DNA of 64,000 bases, from contig CM072170.1 in NCBI GenBank assembly GCA_036850595.1, forward strand, positions 11,810,303 through 11,874,302, written 5' to 3'. The notes beneath the pieces are model-generated. The model did no database searches, was not told the origin of the DNA, and saw only the letters and a list, made by a program, of their open reading frames with translations. This document shows positions 51,801-64,000 of the stretch, piece by piece; position 1 is the stretch's first letter, and the number at the start of each line of letters is the position of its first letter. Source of the DNA: Rhyacichthys aspro (Eukaryota > Chordata > Actinopteri > Gobiiformes > Rhyacichthyidae). The translations under genes and the position numbers were made by a program.

Positions 51801-52407
51801 GGCGCAGAGGGGGGCAACATGAAGCAAATTAGAGGGGAGAATGAGAGCAGGGGAAGGAGGGAGGGCTGGAGACATCAAAGTGTTCCAGCTCTATTTAAAT
51901 GGAGTGATCTTGTGTGAAAGATCCCCACTACATAGAGATTAACCCTATCCTCACTCCTACGCACGCCAAGCTAATATCACACACCCACATACCCTTGGAT
52001 TTTTGTGTCAGGGGTTAATAACTATAGGGATGAGGACACGAGGGGTTCACGCAGGGCGGTCCTCCACTGTATAGGGGGGTACATATGGAAGCGAATATCT
52101 TTGCTTGTAAGTTGTATATATGTAATGAAGAGCTTAGAAATCCAACAATTTGCAAAACACTGTATAGGTGGAATAATATTGTTCCCAGCACACGTTACAG
52201 AATATCGACATAGACACAGCCCATGTTTTATCTTGTGGTGCCATTTTCTTTATTGGCAAGGGACAGGTTGGGGCAGTGAATGAGACATAAATGACAGATT
52301 TTTCGTTCCAAGACAAAGCATACACTAGATTAGATGGGTTTTGCAAAACTGTGTGTTTTCATTCACAGAATAAAGGTGTGTTGTGTAAAGTGAATGTGTG
52401 TAGTATA
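48861..52407. other. Noncoding flank
   Basis: No gene is recognised. There is a 17-base poly(A) run at 49434-49450 and a C-run near 51.67 kb. A possible conserved block at 49.96-50.33 kb is listed separately. Another block at about 51.69-51.90 kb has balanced, repeat-free texture. Confidence 0.5.
49960..50330. promoter_or_regulatory. Candidate conserved noncoding block rich in TAATTA cores
   Basis: It contains CTAATTAATG near 49.97 kb, TTAATTAA at 50197-50204 and ATTAATTAAC at 50221-50230, plus CTAATCATC (near 50.08 kb). These are homeodomain-type cores within otherwise complex, repeat-free sequence. Function is inferred from motif density only. Confidence 0.3.
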
Positions 52408-52415
52408 CAATTAAA

Positions 52416-52844
52416 TAGTGATGTAGTACTACTTAAGACTATTTTGTAAAGGTCTTGGTCTTGTCATGGTCACAAACCCTAAAAGTCTAGATCTCATCTT
52501 GGTTTCAAACTAATTTTTACTCGGATGTAAAGACCAACCAAGACCACAAATGGCACATTTGTCTGTTCTTGGGATTGGATGAAAACCTCACTCACATTAT
52601 GTTCAATTACAAATCTGGCTCCTTCACCAAACAATAGCCTACATGAGTTTTGACATGAAAACTGGTTTTAGACTTTTAGATTTTTTTTTAATTCTTTCCT
52701 TGTATTTGTCACTGTGTATCGTGCACTGGTCCTGATCTTGACTTTGTCTTGACCTGCTTTGGTCTTGGTCTTGACTTGGCCTCTATAGCTAAAAGTCTTG
52801 GACATGTCTTGGTCTCAGTCAATGTGGTCTTAACTACAACACTA
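52416..52844. mobile_element. Non-autonomous hAT element (MITE), 429 bp
   Basis: It starts TAGTGATGTAGT...TTAAGACT and ends with the inverse of TAGTGTTGTAGTTAAGACC; the left end carries a small internal ACTAC insertion. A perfect 8-bp duplication, CAATTAAA, flanks it at 52408-52415 and 52845-52852. The interior is full of CTTGGTCTTG / CTTGACTT repeats on the plus strand near the right end and a shorter version near the left, typical of a widespread fish repeat family. There is no transposase coding capacity. Confidence 0.85.
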
Positions 52845-52852
52845 CAATTAAA

Positions 52853-55800
52853 CAAACCAGACCATTAAAGAAGTTCCAGTCATGTCTTTGCATTTGCCAA
52901 CAGTTAAAGCTCCGCAGAACCAAGTTTAAGTTACATTATTTCCTGTTTTTACAACTGCTCAAAGAGGACAAACTGAGCACTGCTGGAGGAGAGGCACACT
53001 CATGTTTCTCTTTGACCACACAATATTGTATGAGAGTTTAGGAAATATACAAAGTAAACATTAAACCTTATTCCATTGATAATGTTTATAGACCACAGCA
53101 TGTCACTGCAGGGAGCCATAGCTGTTCACATGTTCCTAATAGATGTCACCACGAAAGACAAAAAGCCCTTTAAAGACTTGAGACAGAAATATTCCTCATT
53201 TTGCAGGAATATTACTGTGTCTGTCTGCTCTATTTCCATCACATACTTCTTCTCAACATACTCCAAATTACTATGAAAGCCACTATGTATTTTGTCATTT
53301 TCCACTATGCATTTTCCCTAAAACATTGATGATGATCCAGAGCATTTTTGTAGAAAAATTGTCGCATTTGCTTTAAGTTTAATAGTCTGCGTTTTGGCAA
53401 TGAGACCTAAAGAAAGGAAACAGAAAAGAGATATGCTACAAATAAAGCTGCAGCAGCACCAAAAGGCCTGCCAGCTCTGCTCAGGAAACACAGGAGATAT
53501 ATGAGAGTTGATGCGTCGCCAGTTTTCCACCAGTTTCATCATGTCCTAGCTACATGCAAATTGCTGTCCTTTTCATTGCATGGAGAGTTGAGGTAGTGAC
53601 ATGGGTGATATATGTCATATTTTGGGGACATAATCAACCGCAGAATGGTATTCTGTTAGAGGGGATGTTGTTCCTAAGAGGAGCACAACATATTATTAAA
53701 ATCAACAAATAAGCGTCTCTCACCTTGGTGTAATTTGATAATGCTAGTCAGAGGTGGTTTTGTGTGAACTCCTCTCAATCTCCATCAATACCGGATATAC
53801 TAGATATACAATTTTTCCCGCGCAAGCAATCTTATTTTGAAAAAAAGGGAGGGTTTGACCTGTTTTCTGCCCTTAATCTCTTAAAAGTTGGTACAGTTTA
53901 GTGCTCTGTTGCTGATGTAAAGGGGAAGAGAGAAACCAGCATCTGGAAAGTTGAATGTAGCAGTAACACTTCACATAAAACAAAGAAATAACTTTAGCTA
54001 CACGCTGTTACGATTAATTGAACTAACAAACTTCAATGACAATTTGCTGCATTGAAACTAGACACTTTGAATACATACATTTTCCATTTTTAGTCACTCA
54101 CTAAATGAAACCCCCTTGTGCATTTATGTGTCTTTTTAAGCCTTTCATGTGAGCCTCAGTGTAGGTATGCCCCTGTGTTTGTGCTTGTTGTCTTTATAGC
54201 TGTGAAAGAGTGTGTGTCTCGCTGTGTGTGTGCTCCAACTTTTCTCCTCTCCCCTGTCTGTGTGTTTGCCTCCTCCATCCCGCACGGTGGATTAGTGACG
54301 TCGGCGGAGCTCACCCTCTGCCTGTGATAAGGGTGCGCGCTGCCGCTGCCTCCCGCTCTCGACTCCCCGCGCTCAATTTCAGATAGCGCTAATGGAATCT
54401 GTCCCGCGCAATTGTAATGCGAGCGAGACTCATTTTCCACGGAGCTTGGAGCTGTCAACTTGGCAGAACTGTTGGTGGGGGGTGCCGGGGTGGAGTGAAG
54501 TGAAGTGGGGGGCAACGGAAAGAAGCGTTGATGGGAGGACAAGAAAGAGAGGAGAGCGCGTGATGTGGAGGGTGTGTGTGCATGTGTGTGTCTGTGACAT
54601 GTTACAGTGTAGGCCTCCTCCCTCCTGTCAAGAGGCTGCAGCGCTGCTTCCCACACACTGTCCATCACGCTCCACTACCGACACTTACAAACACACCTTT
54701 CAAGTTTTCTTACACATGGGAAGTTGACTTTTTATCTCTTATTTAGGACACTTTTTGAGAAGAAATCAACTTCCTTAATCAAATTTCAGTTCAGCGGAAA
54801 GGGGCAGTAGTAAGGATTAGCAGCATCAAATTCATTTCTCCACTGAGTTCACTGTCTATGAACTAGCTTTACTAGTTATGTAGAAACTTGGGTGAGGGGA
54901 AAAGTGTGGGGTTTTGCAATACCCTTTAGGGGGCAGTGTTTGCATGAATTACATTGTAAAGCAAATCTCCAAACTACTGGACAATGACTCCATCCTGCTC
55001 ACAACTCTCACTAATTTGATCTTTTCTTGTAGTCAACTGCTCATTTTCTGCATGTTTTTGTTCACAGATTTTCCTTTCCAGCCTTTTTCTCAGGCCATTT
55101 TTCCCAACTTAGAAAGAACTAACCCCAGCAACAAAATCTAATCAGGTCAGGTTGTAAATGTCACTCTTTCACTTCCTGTCCCAATCTGTATCCACTCCTC
55201 GCTGCTCAGTTTAGGAAAGGAGAAGGAAAGACCAATTTGGCAGCGCTACAGGGATTACAACAGCACTGGGCATCTTTAATCTGGGCCAGACTGGGGCATT
55301 TGTGTGCACTTAAATCTGTCATCAGCCCTGTCCCGTCTATCTGTCCGTCACCCCGTCCCATCCTGTTAAAGAAAATACTCCAAACACAGCTGGAGCTGAT
55401 TATTAGGCCCTTTCAAATAAATAAATAAACTGCAACCTAAATCCCACTGCCATGGCTTTACGCAGCCAAAGCCACCATTACTGGCATTCTGCCCCCCGGA
55501 GAGAGTTTAGTGTCAACAGACCCTCCTTCTGCGGGCAGGAGGAGGTCTGCTTCATGGACATCTATATCTCACCAGCTTAACTTTGTGGTGGTCCTGGAAA
55601 ACACAGTCAGGTCACAGTCCAATCACATTGACTTCCATCTTTTTAAACCAGGTTCAGCTGTGAAGAAGAGTCAGCCCTCTGCAACAGCAATAACAAACAC
55701 TTTTAGCAACAATCAGCAAAAATGAAATAAATGCCATGTACAAATGAAGTTTTTTTTTGTGTCTGTCATTTCTGATTCCACACAGTATATATACACAGTA

Positions 55801-57470
55801 GAGTATAATAAGCTTGTAACAAAGATCATATACACAACTATTTTGGCTGCCTTTTGGACAGTTAACTCAAATGTGTAAAAAGTTTGTGATATTTTCTTGA
55901 ATGTTTCAGCTGTAAAATGGTATCCAATCATTAGATAACCACATTTTTCATTAGAATAAAAATACCAGGTTAATTTTAGCAAGTGAAAGTCTAAAACTAA
56001 TTAGAAAGTATCAGATCCCAAGTCAGTTTGCCCACAGATGATTGTATGAGGTTTTTTTTAAAGTTTCTAAAATATCAGCCCCTAGAGGTAGAATCAAGCA
56101 CAATACAACTTAATTGCTCTGATATGTAACGTGTTGATGTCACTTTATGGAATTAGTCATTGTTTGATTTATGGTAAACTGTTGCTTTTACGCCATGCCT
56201 TAAAACATATCTTTTTTATAATAAGACAAAGGACTGTTTACTGCTGAAGCTGTTTGTTAGTGTGTCATGAATCTTTGGAGATAGAACAGCGACAGAGAAT
56301 CCCCGTAATGAAGGCTCCATTGCAACGTAATGGGTCATGATTGAGATGCCTACATCTATGATATTCCACTTTTATTAGACTAAACATGCACATATTGGTG
56401 TAAACATCATGTATTATCATTTTTTTAACTGTAAAAAAGTTATCCAACCACGTCATGGTAGTATTAAAGTGTGGCATACCCATTATGTGACACGCAGATA
56501 GATAGATGACATAAAAAGAGTAAGTCACAGTTTATTTGGGAGAGAGGGCTTGAGGACTAAGTGTCGGTCTTTGGCATTACTGGTAATATAGGTGACTAGC
56601 AAGTGTTAAAAGGTCTAACTTTGGTGATTTTGTGTATCAACTGATGCTTGGACTTATATTTAATATTTATGGAGTGCACTGATGGCATATTTGCATAAAC
56701 AGTGTTGCTCACATGCAAAAGAGCATATGCTTAATCACTGCTGGAGTTTCCCAGGAAATAAAAAAGCCTGTGTGGATTAAATCCTTGGAGCCGAACATTA
56801 GAGAAGTGCAGAGTTCAGCTCTTACAGGAAAAGGCACACCATTATCTTTTGGAGAGAGAGGCAGTATCAGAGGCTGATGGCGTCTGATTGTGATAGTGGA
56901 GAAGAAAGGCGTCACGTTGCAATGGAGACTGATAAAGGAAGCGAAGCCATCAGCGGAGGAAGAGAAAAAGGGCCCCACAAATTGGCAAAGGGAAGTCAGG
57001 GTCTCTCTGCTTTGCATTTCATTTACATGGCTGGCCGTATCGACCAATCGGATTGGGAGCGCAGCCCGTGGCTTAGGAAGGCGAATAAAGACTCCAAATG
57101 CCTTCACTGCTCTCATCCCGCTCTCTCATAATACCCTGTCTGCCCTTCTTTTCTGCCGCTCCCTCTCTTCTGTCATAATACCCTTTCTCTAACCATTCTC
57201 TCCTCAACGCCGCGCCGCTATAAGTAGACCCTGTCCGATGTGATAGCGGGATGAGGAGAGGGGGAGACGAGCGGAGGAGGGCACAAAGGAGGTGAAGAAG
57301 AAGAAGAGGAGAAAAGGCTTGGGTAGTTTCACTGGCACTCACCGAAACTAAAAGACCAATATTCAGGATGCAAACAAAAGCACTGTCATCCTGCCATTTG
57401 CTTGTTGTTTGATGCTCTGGCTCCTGTGAGATGACACACACAATGAAAAAGCACCACATTTACTACATTA
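52853..57470. other. Noncoding flank with candidate regulatory blocks
   Basis: No gene is recognised. Two GC-richer blocks (54.28-54.48 and 56.87-57.11 kb) have complex, repeat-free texture. The interval 54.48-54.60 kb is purine-rich with several G-runs, and 57.24-57.32 kb is a GA-rich tract. Confidence 0.5.
54285..54480. promoter_or_regulatory. Candidate conserved noncoding block
   Basis: The block combines GTGACGTC (CRE-like), AGATAGCGCTAATGG and GCGCAATTGTAATGCG-type words in GC-moderate, repeat-free sequence between AT-rich neighbours. Open frames on both strands cross it but match no protein. It is a texture-based guess. Confidence 0.3.
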
Positions 57471-57780
57471 ACCTGTAAACTGCTGTAGCAATGAGCAGGA
57501 AACATTACACGTTAATTAATTTATAGCACTCTGTCATTAATGGGAAGAATATGTCATTACATGCAGATAATAATTAGCGGAGATTTCTATCACTTTTGAT
57601 GTATAGTTAATGGTGTATTTCATCTCTTAGAAGTATTAGGTCTCTCAGCCACACTTATGCTACTCTTCAAGGCCTCAATTAATTTGAATAATGGCATGTT
57701 GACAGTCACATTAGAGACAGCCGTGAATGACCTCAGGCCTTTCTCACCAGAGACAGGCAGCCACTTAACAGTTAAGCGCT
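57470..57780. promoter_or_regulatory. Candidate homeodomain-rich enhancer
   Basis: Four homeodomain-type cores fall within 170 bases: GTTAATTAAT (57511-57520), TCATTAATGG (about 57535-57543), ATAATTAGCGG (about 57570-57580) and AATTAATT (57677-57684). The surrounding sequence is complex and repeat-free and runs up to a (CA)n tract. This looks like a conserved developmental enhancer but conservation is not tested here. Confidence 0.35.
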
Positions 57781-57783
57781 CAG

Positions 57784-57822
57784 ACACACACACACACGCA
57801 CACACACACACACAAACACACA
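57784..57822. repeat. (CA)n microsatellite
   Basis: An interrupted CA dinucleotide tract of about 39 bases has single G and A interruptions. Confidence 0.9.
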
Positions 57823-60800
57823 GACGCAGCCACAAACCTCAGGGGCATAATTTTGTGCCACATTAAGAGTCTTCAGGTTGACTTCCTCTCCACGCATAAG
57901 GGCCTGCATCTGCATTGAAAAGAAAGTTTTGGGGGTAAAGTGAGGTGGAGCAGGAGGCAGGAAGGAACTTATTTGCTTCTGTCATAGATAACGACTATAT
58001 CCAGAATATTGGTGGGGCGTATTAGGCACCCTACCCTTTGCGCCAAAGTATTAAATCTTTATAAAAAAAAAACATATATTTATGTAAATTTGAGGAATTG
58101 AGTCTTAAAGGTAAATGCAGGGTAAGTCACATTTTACTATAATTTTGTCATATTAGGCTTGATCTGATAAGGGACACACAAGCAAATGAGAATATTAAGG
58201 TACAGATAAGGCACAAGATATTGATAATTGAGTAAGTTTCATTAAATCACACTATATATCAAACTGTGATATGGGTGCTACTGATGGTAAGCTGGTGTTT
58301 TGTGGCTAAAGACTTTTTTCTTCAGACGAAATAACTATATATGAGATTAATATACATTCTTCTTGATGCTACTGATGTGAAACTGTTTGTGTTAAATCAC
58401 TTTAACATGAAAATCAATTAAAACAAAGACTCATTGGGAGACATTACTTGAGTGACATGCTTTATGACACTCAAATAGAGGGTGCAGAAAACACTGGACC
58501 CTAGCAGAGTCATAGTTGTATAAAATACTTGTTTGGTCTAATATATTAGATTTAATATTATCTATGTCAGTGCAGTGGCATTTCATTTTCATTCAAAAAT
58601 CTGAAGAGACTTGGACAAAAGCTGGTGCCACTTTATCTAAACACAGGTTAATGTCTATTAAAAGCTCCTTTGTCATAGTCATCTATCACCAACACCATCT
58701 TCATTACCCTTTCCCCTGCCAAAACACACACACCAACACACTTCCCTCCATTGCTGTTAATCATCAATAACAAAACCTTATTTGTCGGGGAGGAATGTTT
58801 ACAATGGGATAGCCTCCCCTGGGTGAGAGCCCCTCCCCCAAACACTGCGGTGTGTCAGTGTGCCACCAATTACTGAGCAAAAACTGAATGAGGTCATAAC
58901 GGGATGGGGTCATTAGCAAAACAAACCCTCTGGCCCCATGGGGCAAATGAATAAGAGAGGTTTGGGGGTAAGACAGTGGTAGAAGGTCTTCTGCATCTCA
59001 CCTTGACAATGTTGACACACAAACAGACAAGACCACCAACCCAATGGCCCTGGAGACTCACTTAGGTGTGTGTGCTGTGTGTTTGACAAATTCCAAAGGA
59101 TGAGGGATCAAGGCCTAGGCCACTTCAAAATGTTAAACTTGAACTAAACCTGGTTAAACCTGGATCACAACCTGGCCTCCTCCAGAAGACTTGAAGTGCT
59201 TTCATATTAATTTATTGACAATTTACCTACTATCACAAACATTCATTTCAATTTTTAATGGTAGAATTTAAAATCTTGAAGCTTTCAGGTCTGCTTCTTC
59301 AATGAGATTTATAACTGTCACAACTACATTCTTAAATTGTTTCTTAAAATCAACTGGAAAACTTTTCCACCCACAGCATTAAGGTCAAGAATATGTGCTT
59401 GTTTTTTGTCCTTTAAAGTAGTCAAAGGACTCATCATGCTTCACTAATTTCCTGTACAAGGCATTGTCCAGTAACAACAAAGTTGAGTGAGTTCTTGTAA
59501 CTTAAAGAATGACAAAAGGAAAGAGCCTGTGGTGTGGCTGTTATTAACAAGTACGATAAAAGTGTTTATGTAACTACACCATACAGGTCTGTTTATGGGT
59601 GACACTTTGTTTGGTGGACTAGGTTGTGTATCCCTTAGTTGTGCTTGACGTCATACTTGTTTTCATGAATGAAAAGTAGGCCAGTAGATCTGTTGTGGGT
59701 CAAAGAAGAGCAGACGTGACAAAACACCTCGCTGACAGCTAACACGCACAATAATACGCACTTAATTAACAAAAAAATCAATGTATACCAAAGAGGGGCC
59801 TCATCATAACTATATATTTTACTATTGACATCTATTAGACAAACTCTATTCCTGGCACTAGATGATAAGTAAAATCTACCATGTTATGTGTCACATTATA
59901 AACCATTATTTTCCCAAAGTAGAAAAATACTGAAGATGCTAAAAGCGATTAGCATTGTCCGGTGTGTCTCCTTTGTTGGCCGAGGGCATATTTGTGTTTG
60001 TGTATCTCCATTGTGACGCGTGTAATCCGCATGCTCTCTAATCCAGGAGCAGGTGGTCAGGCGTGTGGCGGCTGTGGGGGTGTGGTGAGGGCACACTCCT
60101 CATGCTCCCTTAAACACACAATCGCACACGGATTCACGCTCTATCCCATAAACACGTTCAGACTGGGTTTATAATACCCCAGTGACCCTTTAAAGAGAGA
60201 CACCTGCAATCATTCACACAAATCACATGGCTGTAAATATACTTACATGTTCTAGATTGGAGAGGGAGGAATGGCCGCAGGGAAGTTTTGAATCCACCCC
60301 TCCTCAGATGCCTCCAGGAGCTGCTGCCCTTAACAGGTGGGCAGGGATGAGGCGTGGCAGAGAAAGAGGCATCTGTCAACAAAGTCAGCATCCTCTACAG
60401 CACCAGGCCTCCATCTGCCTGGAAAGTAGGAAGCAGATAGATATGCATTAGACATGTTGTACATGTCATTATCAGACCAGCATGAATCAATGCGTAGAAA
60501 CGATAATGGACATGTACACTGTGCCGTCGCCTCACAAGCGGTCAGAGGCCCCTGACCTTTGACCTTTGCATTGTAACAGCAGTGGGCTACAGGATACATT
60601 TGGCAGTTAAAGTTCAAAGTAAAAAAAAAACCAAGTACTTCATTTCAGCTTTTTAAGTGTTATGAAAAGAAAAAAGGCAAGACAATTGAATTAAAATGCA
60701 AATGTGACATGATTCTTTGGTAAAGAAAATTGTTATTTGATACTTTTGTTAATTGTTTGGTTAACTTATTCAGTCTACAAGGTCACTCAGTAATGTTGTC

Positions 60801-63800
60801 ACAGTGTCCAAAAACATTTATTAAAAGGACAGTTCAGGCACACAAGACCGATGCCTCAGAAACTAAATCCATTACTGTAAATGGGGCACTGAAAAGTTAA
60901 TTGCTTCGTATTTAAAACCCTGAACTACACCACTATGTTTACTTAAATGTGTGATCGATAAACGATATTTTTACATTTTTTATTGCAATGTTATGGCCTC
61001 CTGCGCTTTCCAGGCTTCCTTTTATATATATATAAAAAAAGAGATACATTCAGACAGGGCAACACAGTGGACCTAACAAAATTATTAAAAAGCACAGCAT
61101 GAAAATAAATACAAGAATAAATGTATAAATACATAAAAAATATGATATACAACTGTAGGCATCACAAGAATAAACTAGCAATTTCAAGGTTTTGAGAAAT
61201 GCCTCAAATTATGGTTCAGACGGCCCATACTCAGGTGATACTGGGGAGTGCTACGTTCAGGGGCCGTATGAATGAGGAACAGAAAAAAACTAGATATATG
61301 ATTTAACTATATATAGACACTCTGGTTTTTGTTAGATTTTTGAGGCCATTTTGAGTTAAAGTAAATCTAATAATTGTATTGAAATTAATTTTAATTATAA
61401 TTTATTCTGAGCTATTGGTTTTTGTGTGCTTTAGGTGGAGCCTCTCACTTATAGCCAGGTAAGGCAGGTGTGGTCTTTGTTCACGTTTCTGTGGAATCAG
61501 TTACTTGTGGATTATGACAATCTTCATTAAACATCCATGAACACTGCATGTAAGTCTGGACATGAATTCTGTTTCTCACTGTTGGAAGCTAAAGCCCTGG
61601 CTGCTATAGTGGCTTATTTGGGTTTTAAATTGCTACTACACTTGTTATTGTTATAAAAGCAAGACCCAATTAGCAATTGCCAACTGTAAGGAATAAGTTA
61701 CACATCACTTTTACTAAATACTGGACTATTCACACAACCATTTAAAACAATGTTGTATCCAGCCTAGGCAGAATTTTGGTCCTAATAAATAAAATGAAAA
61801 GGTTATGATCAGCTTTATGGGCATACAAGAAATTGTCATTATACAGATTTTTTAGTTCTTTTTGTGCAGCAGACTCAGAGAAAACCACTCGTGAAGTAAA
61901 CTGCACGTGGCTGCTCTGTACACTGTGTACAGCTCGCTGATATTTGCACGTCCTATGGATCCTTGACGAAGGTTAACTTAATCATTTGTTGCCGTCAGAT
62001 GCTTTTAGCGTCACATTAAGCTTATGGATGTAAATTTAGCCATTAAATGCATGTAATCTGTTATTACAACATCTCCTGTTTTCTAAGAAGATTAATCTTT
62101 TTTTTCCTCCTAATGGTCTGTTCCCATAAGGCCAGGAGTGCTTTGTTGGCTGAATGTCCACCATCGATATAATCCAGGGATGTAAGGTCCACAAGCTAAA
62201 TGGAAGCTTTAAAAACAGAAAGAAAGAAACATTAACTAGACACACGTACAAGTAATTCTGTAATAGCTATTATTTTTACATATGCTGGGTTTTCAGTAAT
62301 CGGCTTGTTGCTGTATCTCTTTATGTGTGTCTGTGTGAGCTGCATTTCACAGAATAATCATTTCTAGTATTAGATCATTTGGATTTTATTTGTACATTCA
62401 GCACTCCTATAGTCAATAGTGGTGTGCTTTGAAATTTCTGAAGTAAGTTGAGTTTGCCATGTATTTTTTAATTAATGCTTAATGTTGAATTCAAGTTAAC
62501 CATATACTTGAACAGAAAATCTTGGTCACAGAACACTGCAGTGTTAGTTCATTGGGAGAAGTGTTAATGCAGTCTTCCCCAGCTACAAGATGGAAACACC
62601 AACAACAGAAGGTGAATGCGCTTTGATTATTAGAAGCACACAGGGGTCCTGTTTGGTGTTTCGTAAGCATTTTGTACCTCCGCTGTTATCATAACCTGGA
62701 CAAAGGCTAAACGACGTGTGATGATACAATGGATTACACCGAGGTTTACTATCTTAACTACAAAAATGTAAAAGTTTTAATTTGCAAGATTGATAAAAAT
62801 CCATTATGTTCAAGTCATTTTGTCCTTGGTAAAGCAATATAAATCATTATGGGTAGGTGTTAACTCTTAGTGTCCCAAATAGCAATATTAAGTGTAGTCC
62901 ATACATCTGATAGCAATGAGCTTAATCCCTTCATATTCAGATAAAATCACTTTAAACATTATGCGGCTTAATGGGATAAGGAGGGTCATATAATGTCAAC
63001 ACTTTGTCGACTACTTTTAACCATTTACCATACTCCTCAACGGCCAGTCTGACAGGAGTACAGAAACACTATTGTTTGTTGTTGCATATGAATTATGTAT
63101 GTGTTATGTGTTGTTGTGCTGATATGTGATAGACTCCCTGGGAATGTAGGACACATAGTTATGCATAACAATAGTCTTCAGTTATATTCTCACCGACAAA
63201 TTGTCCGTTTATCTCTAATGTTGTTATAAAGAAAACTTTGTTCAAATAATCCCGCGCCAATTTTAATGCGACTGCTTCTTGGGAAATGAGGTCCAGATCC
63301 CACTTCACCAACCGACCTATACTGTGGTCATATGCAGCAGTTATTTCTATTTTTGCCAGTGACATGTATAAAATAACATCGCTAAATTTTTTTGTGTAAT
63401 TTACTTTTAAGTATACAGATTTATTCAGTTTTTCTTCTTTTTCTACTAATTTTATACCACATTAAAATAAGGCTTCAACAATAGGCCTATATAAAAACAT
63501 TTTACACTTTGCACTCAAATGTATGCAAAAAATAGGCTAAAAAGAGATAAAATAAAGCAACAATATTTAGCTAGCTGTTTTCTTTATTAAATTGTATGCT
63601 GGTTATTTAAACCCTTCTAAAAAAAAGTATTTTACTTCTTAAAATAGGCTATCATGTCAAACTTTAGGCCGAGAGCCAGACTGGGCTATTTGCAAGTTAT
63701 AATTCCTAGTAGCTTATTACAAATTACTATTTCATAGGGAATATAATGCTTATTAATTAGCAGGACATATTTGTTTTAAATATGATTAGGCTATTTTTCA

Positions 63801-64000
63801 ACGATCTGGTCCTGTAAAAAAATTAGTGACACACTTAAGTGCCAAAGGTTTTGAAGGGGAAAAAAAGCTTCATTGTTGGTTAGCTACATGAGCCTTTAAT
63901 ATGAGTGTGCCCATTGTTAACAGCAATGATAACAATGTAAGTTGTGTGTCCACCAGCATTACCAGCTCTCATATTTTTGTAGCTTCGAGTAGGTCTCCCT
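57823..64000. other. Noncoding flank, no gene recognised
   Basis: No exon chain, known protein or defined transposon was recognised. A short TATATATATATA palindrome lies at about 61.02-61.04 kb. The minus-strand 68-codon open frame at 63.16-63.37 kb matches nothing I know and lacks supporting splice or promoter context. The last 600 bases are AT-rich. Confidence 0.5.

Noticed and set aside
54470..54540. G-quadruplex
   Set aside because: There are several G-runs but the loops between three of them are longer than the usual limit.
54156..54668. 170-codon minus-strand open frame
   Set aside because: The translation is low-complexity (His/Thr and Pro/Ser runs from CA- and CT-rich DNA) and lacks any domain.
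63159..63365. 68-codon minus-strand open frame as a gene
   Set aside because: It has no recognisable homology, no splice context and no promoter; AT-rich DNA yields such frames by chance.

Overview
This is vertebrate nuclear DNA, almost certainly from a ray-finned (teleost) fish. It carries five intron-bearing or vertebrate-type protein genes with GT-AG introns and AATAAA polyadenylation signals. The introns are very short (mostly 80-400 bp), whereas the human genes are much larger. The intergenic DNA contains short hAT-type MITEs of the kind common in fish. There are no bacterial operons, CRISPR arrays, phage or recognisable viral genes.

Layout. 1-18.85 kb is a gene-poor flank with two well-delimited hAT MITEs, a (TC)n(TA)n microsatellite and several candidate conserved noncoding blocks. 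18.9-30.8 kb is a compact gene cluster: fkbp3 (+), fau (-), prpf39 (-) and arf6 (+). fkbp3 and fau are tail to tail with about 180 bp between their poly(A) signals. prpf39 lies upstream of fau on the same strand, and prpf39 and arf6 are head to head about 1 kb apart. 31.9-40.1 kb is an intergenic stretch with a decayed hAT-like element. 40.27-46.08 kb is a seven-exon Pellino E3 ubiquitin ligase gene (+), probably with a long 3' UTR reaching about 48.86 kb. 48.9-64 kb is a second gene-poor flank with another hAT MITE, a (CA)n microsatellite and homeodomain-motif-rich candidate enhancers.

Functions. The genes do not form one pathway. fkbp3 encodes the nuclear prolyl isomerase FKBP25. fau encodes the FUBI-eS30 ribosomal fusion. 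prpf39 encodes a U1 snRNP-associated splicing factor. arf6 encodes the plasma-membrane/endosome small GTPase. The Pellino protein is a Toll/IL-1 receptor pathway ubiquitin ligase. All coding exons were assembled by hand with consistent splice phases: FKBP3 221 aa, FAU 133 aa, PRPF39 768 aa, ARF6 175 aa, Pellino 428 aa.

Points most worth a second look: (1) the last fkbp3 intron carries textbook U12-type (minor spliceosome) signals, is 93 bp, and is stop-free and frame-neutral if retained; (2) genes that map to human 14q21 (FKBP3, PRPF39, ARF6) sit beside FAU (human 11q13) and a Pellino gene whose C-terminal half looks PELI3-like (human 11q13) although 14q synteny would predict PELI2; (3) fau has a TOP-type start with an AUG only about nine bases from the inferred cap, opening a uORF that overlaps the real start; (4) the last prpf39 exon has a triple NAG acceptor; (5) three MITEs have perfect 8-bp target duplications. 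I found no convincing undescribed biological system.
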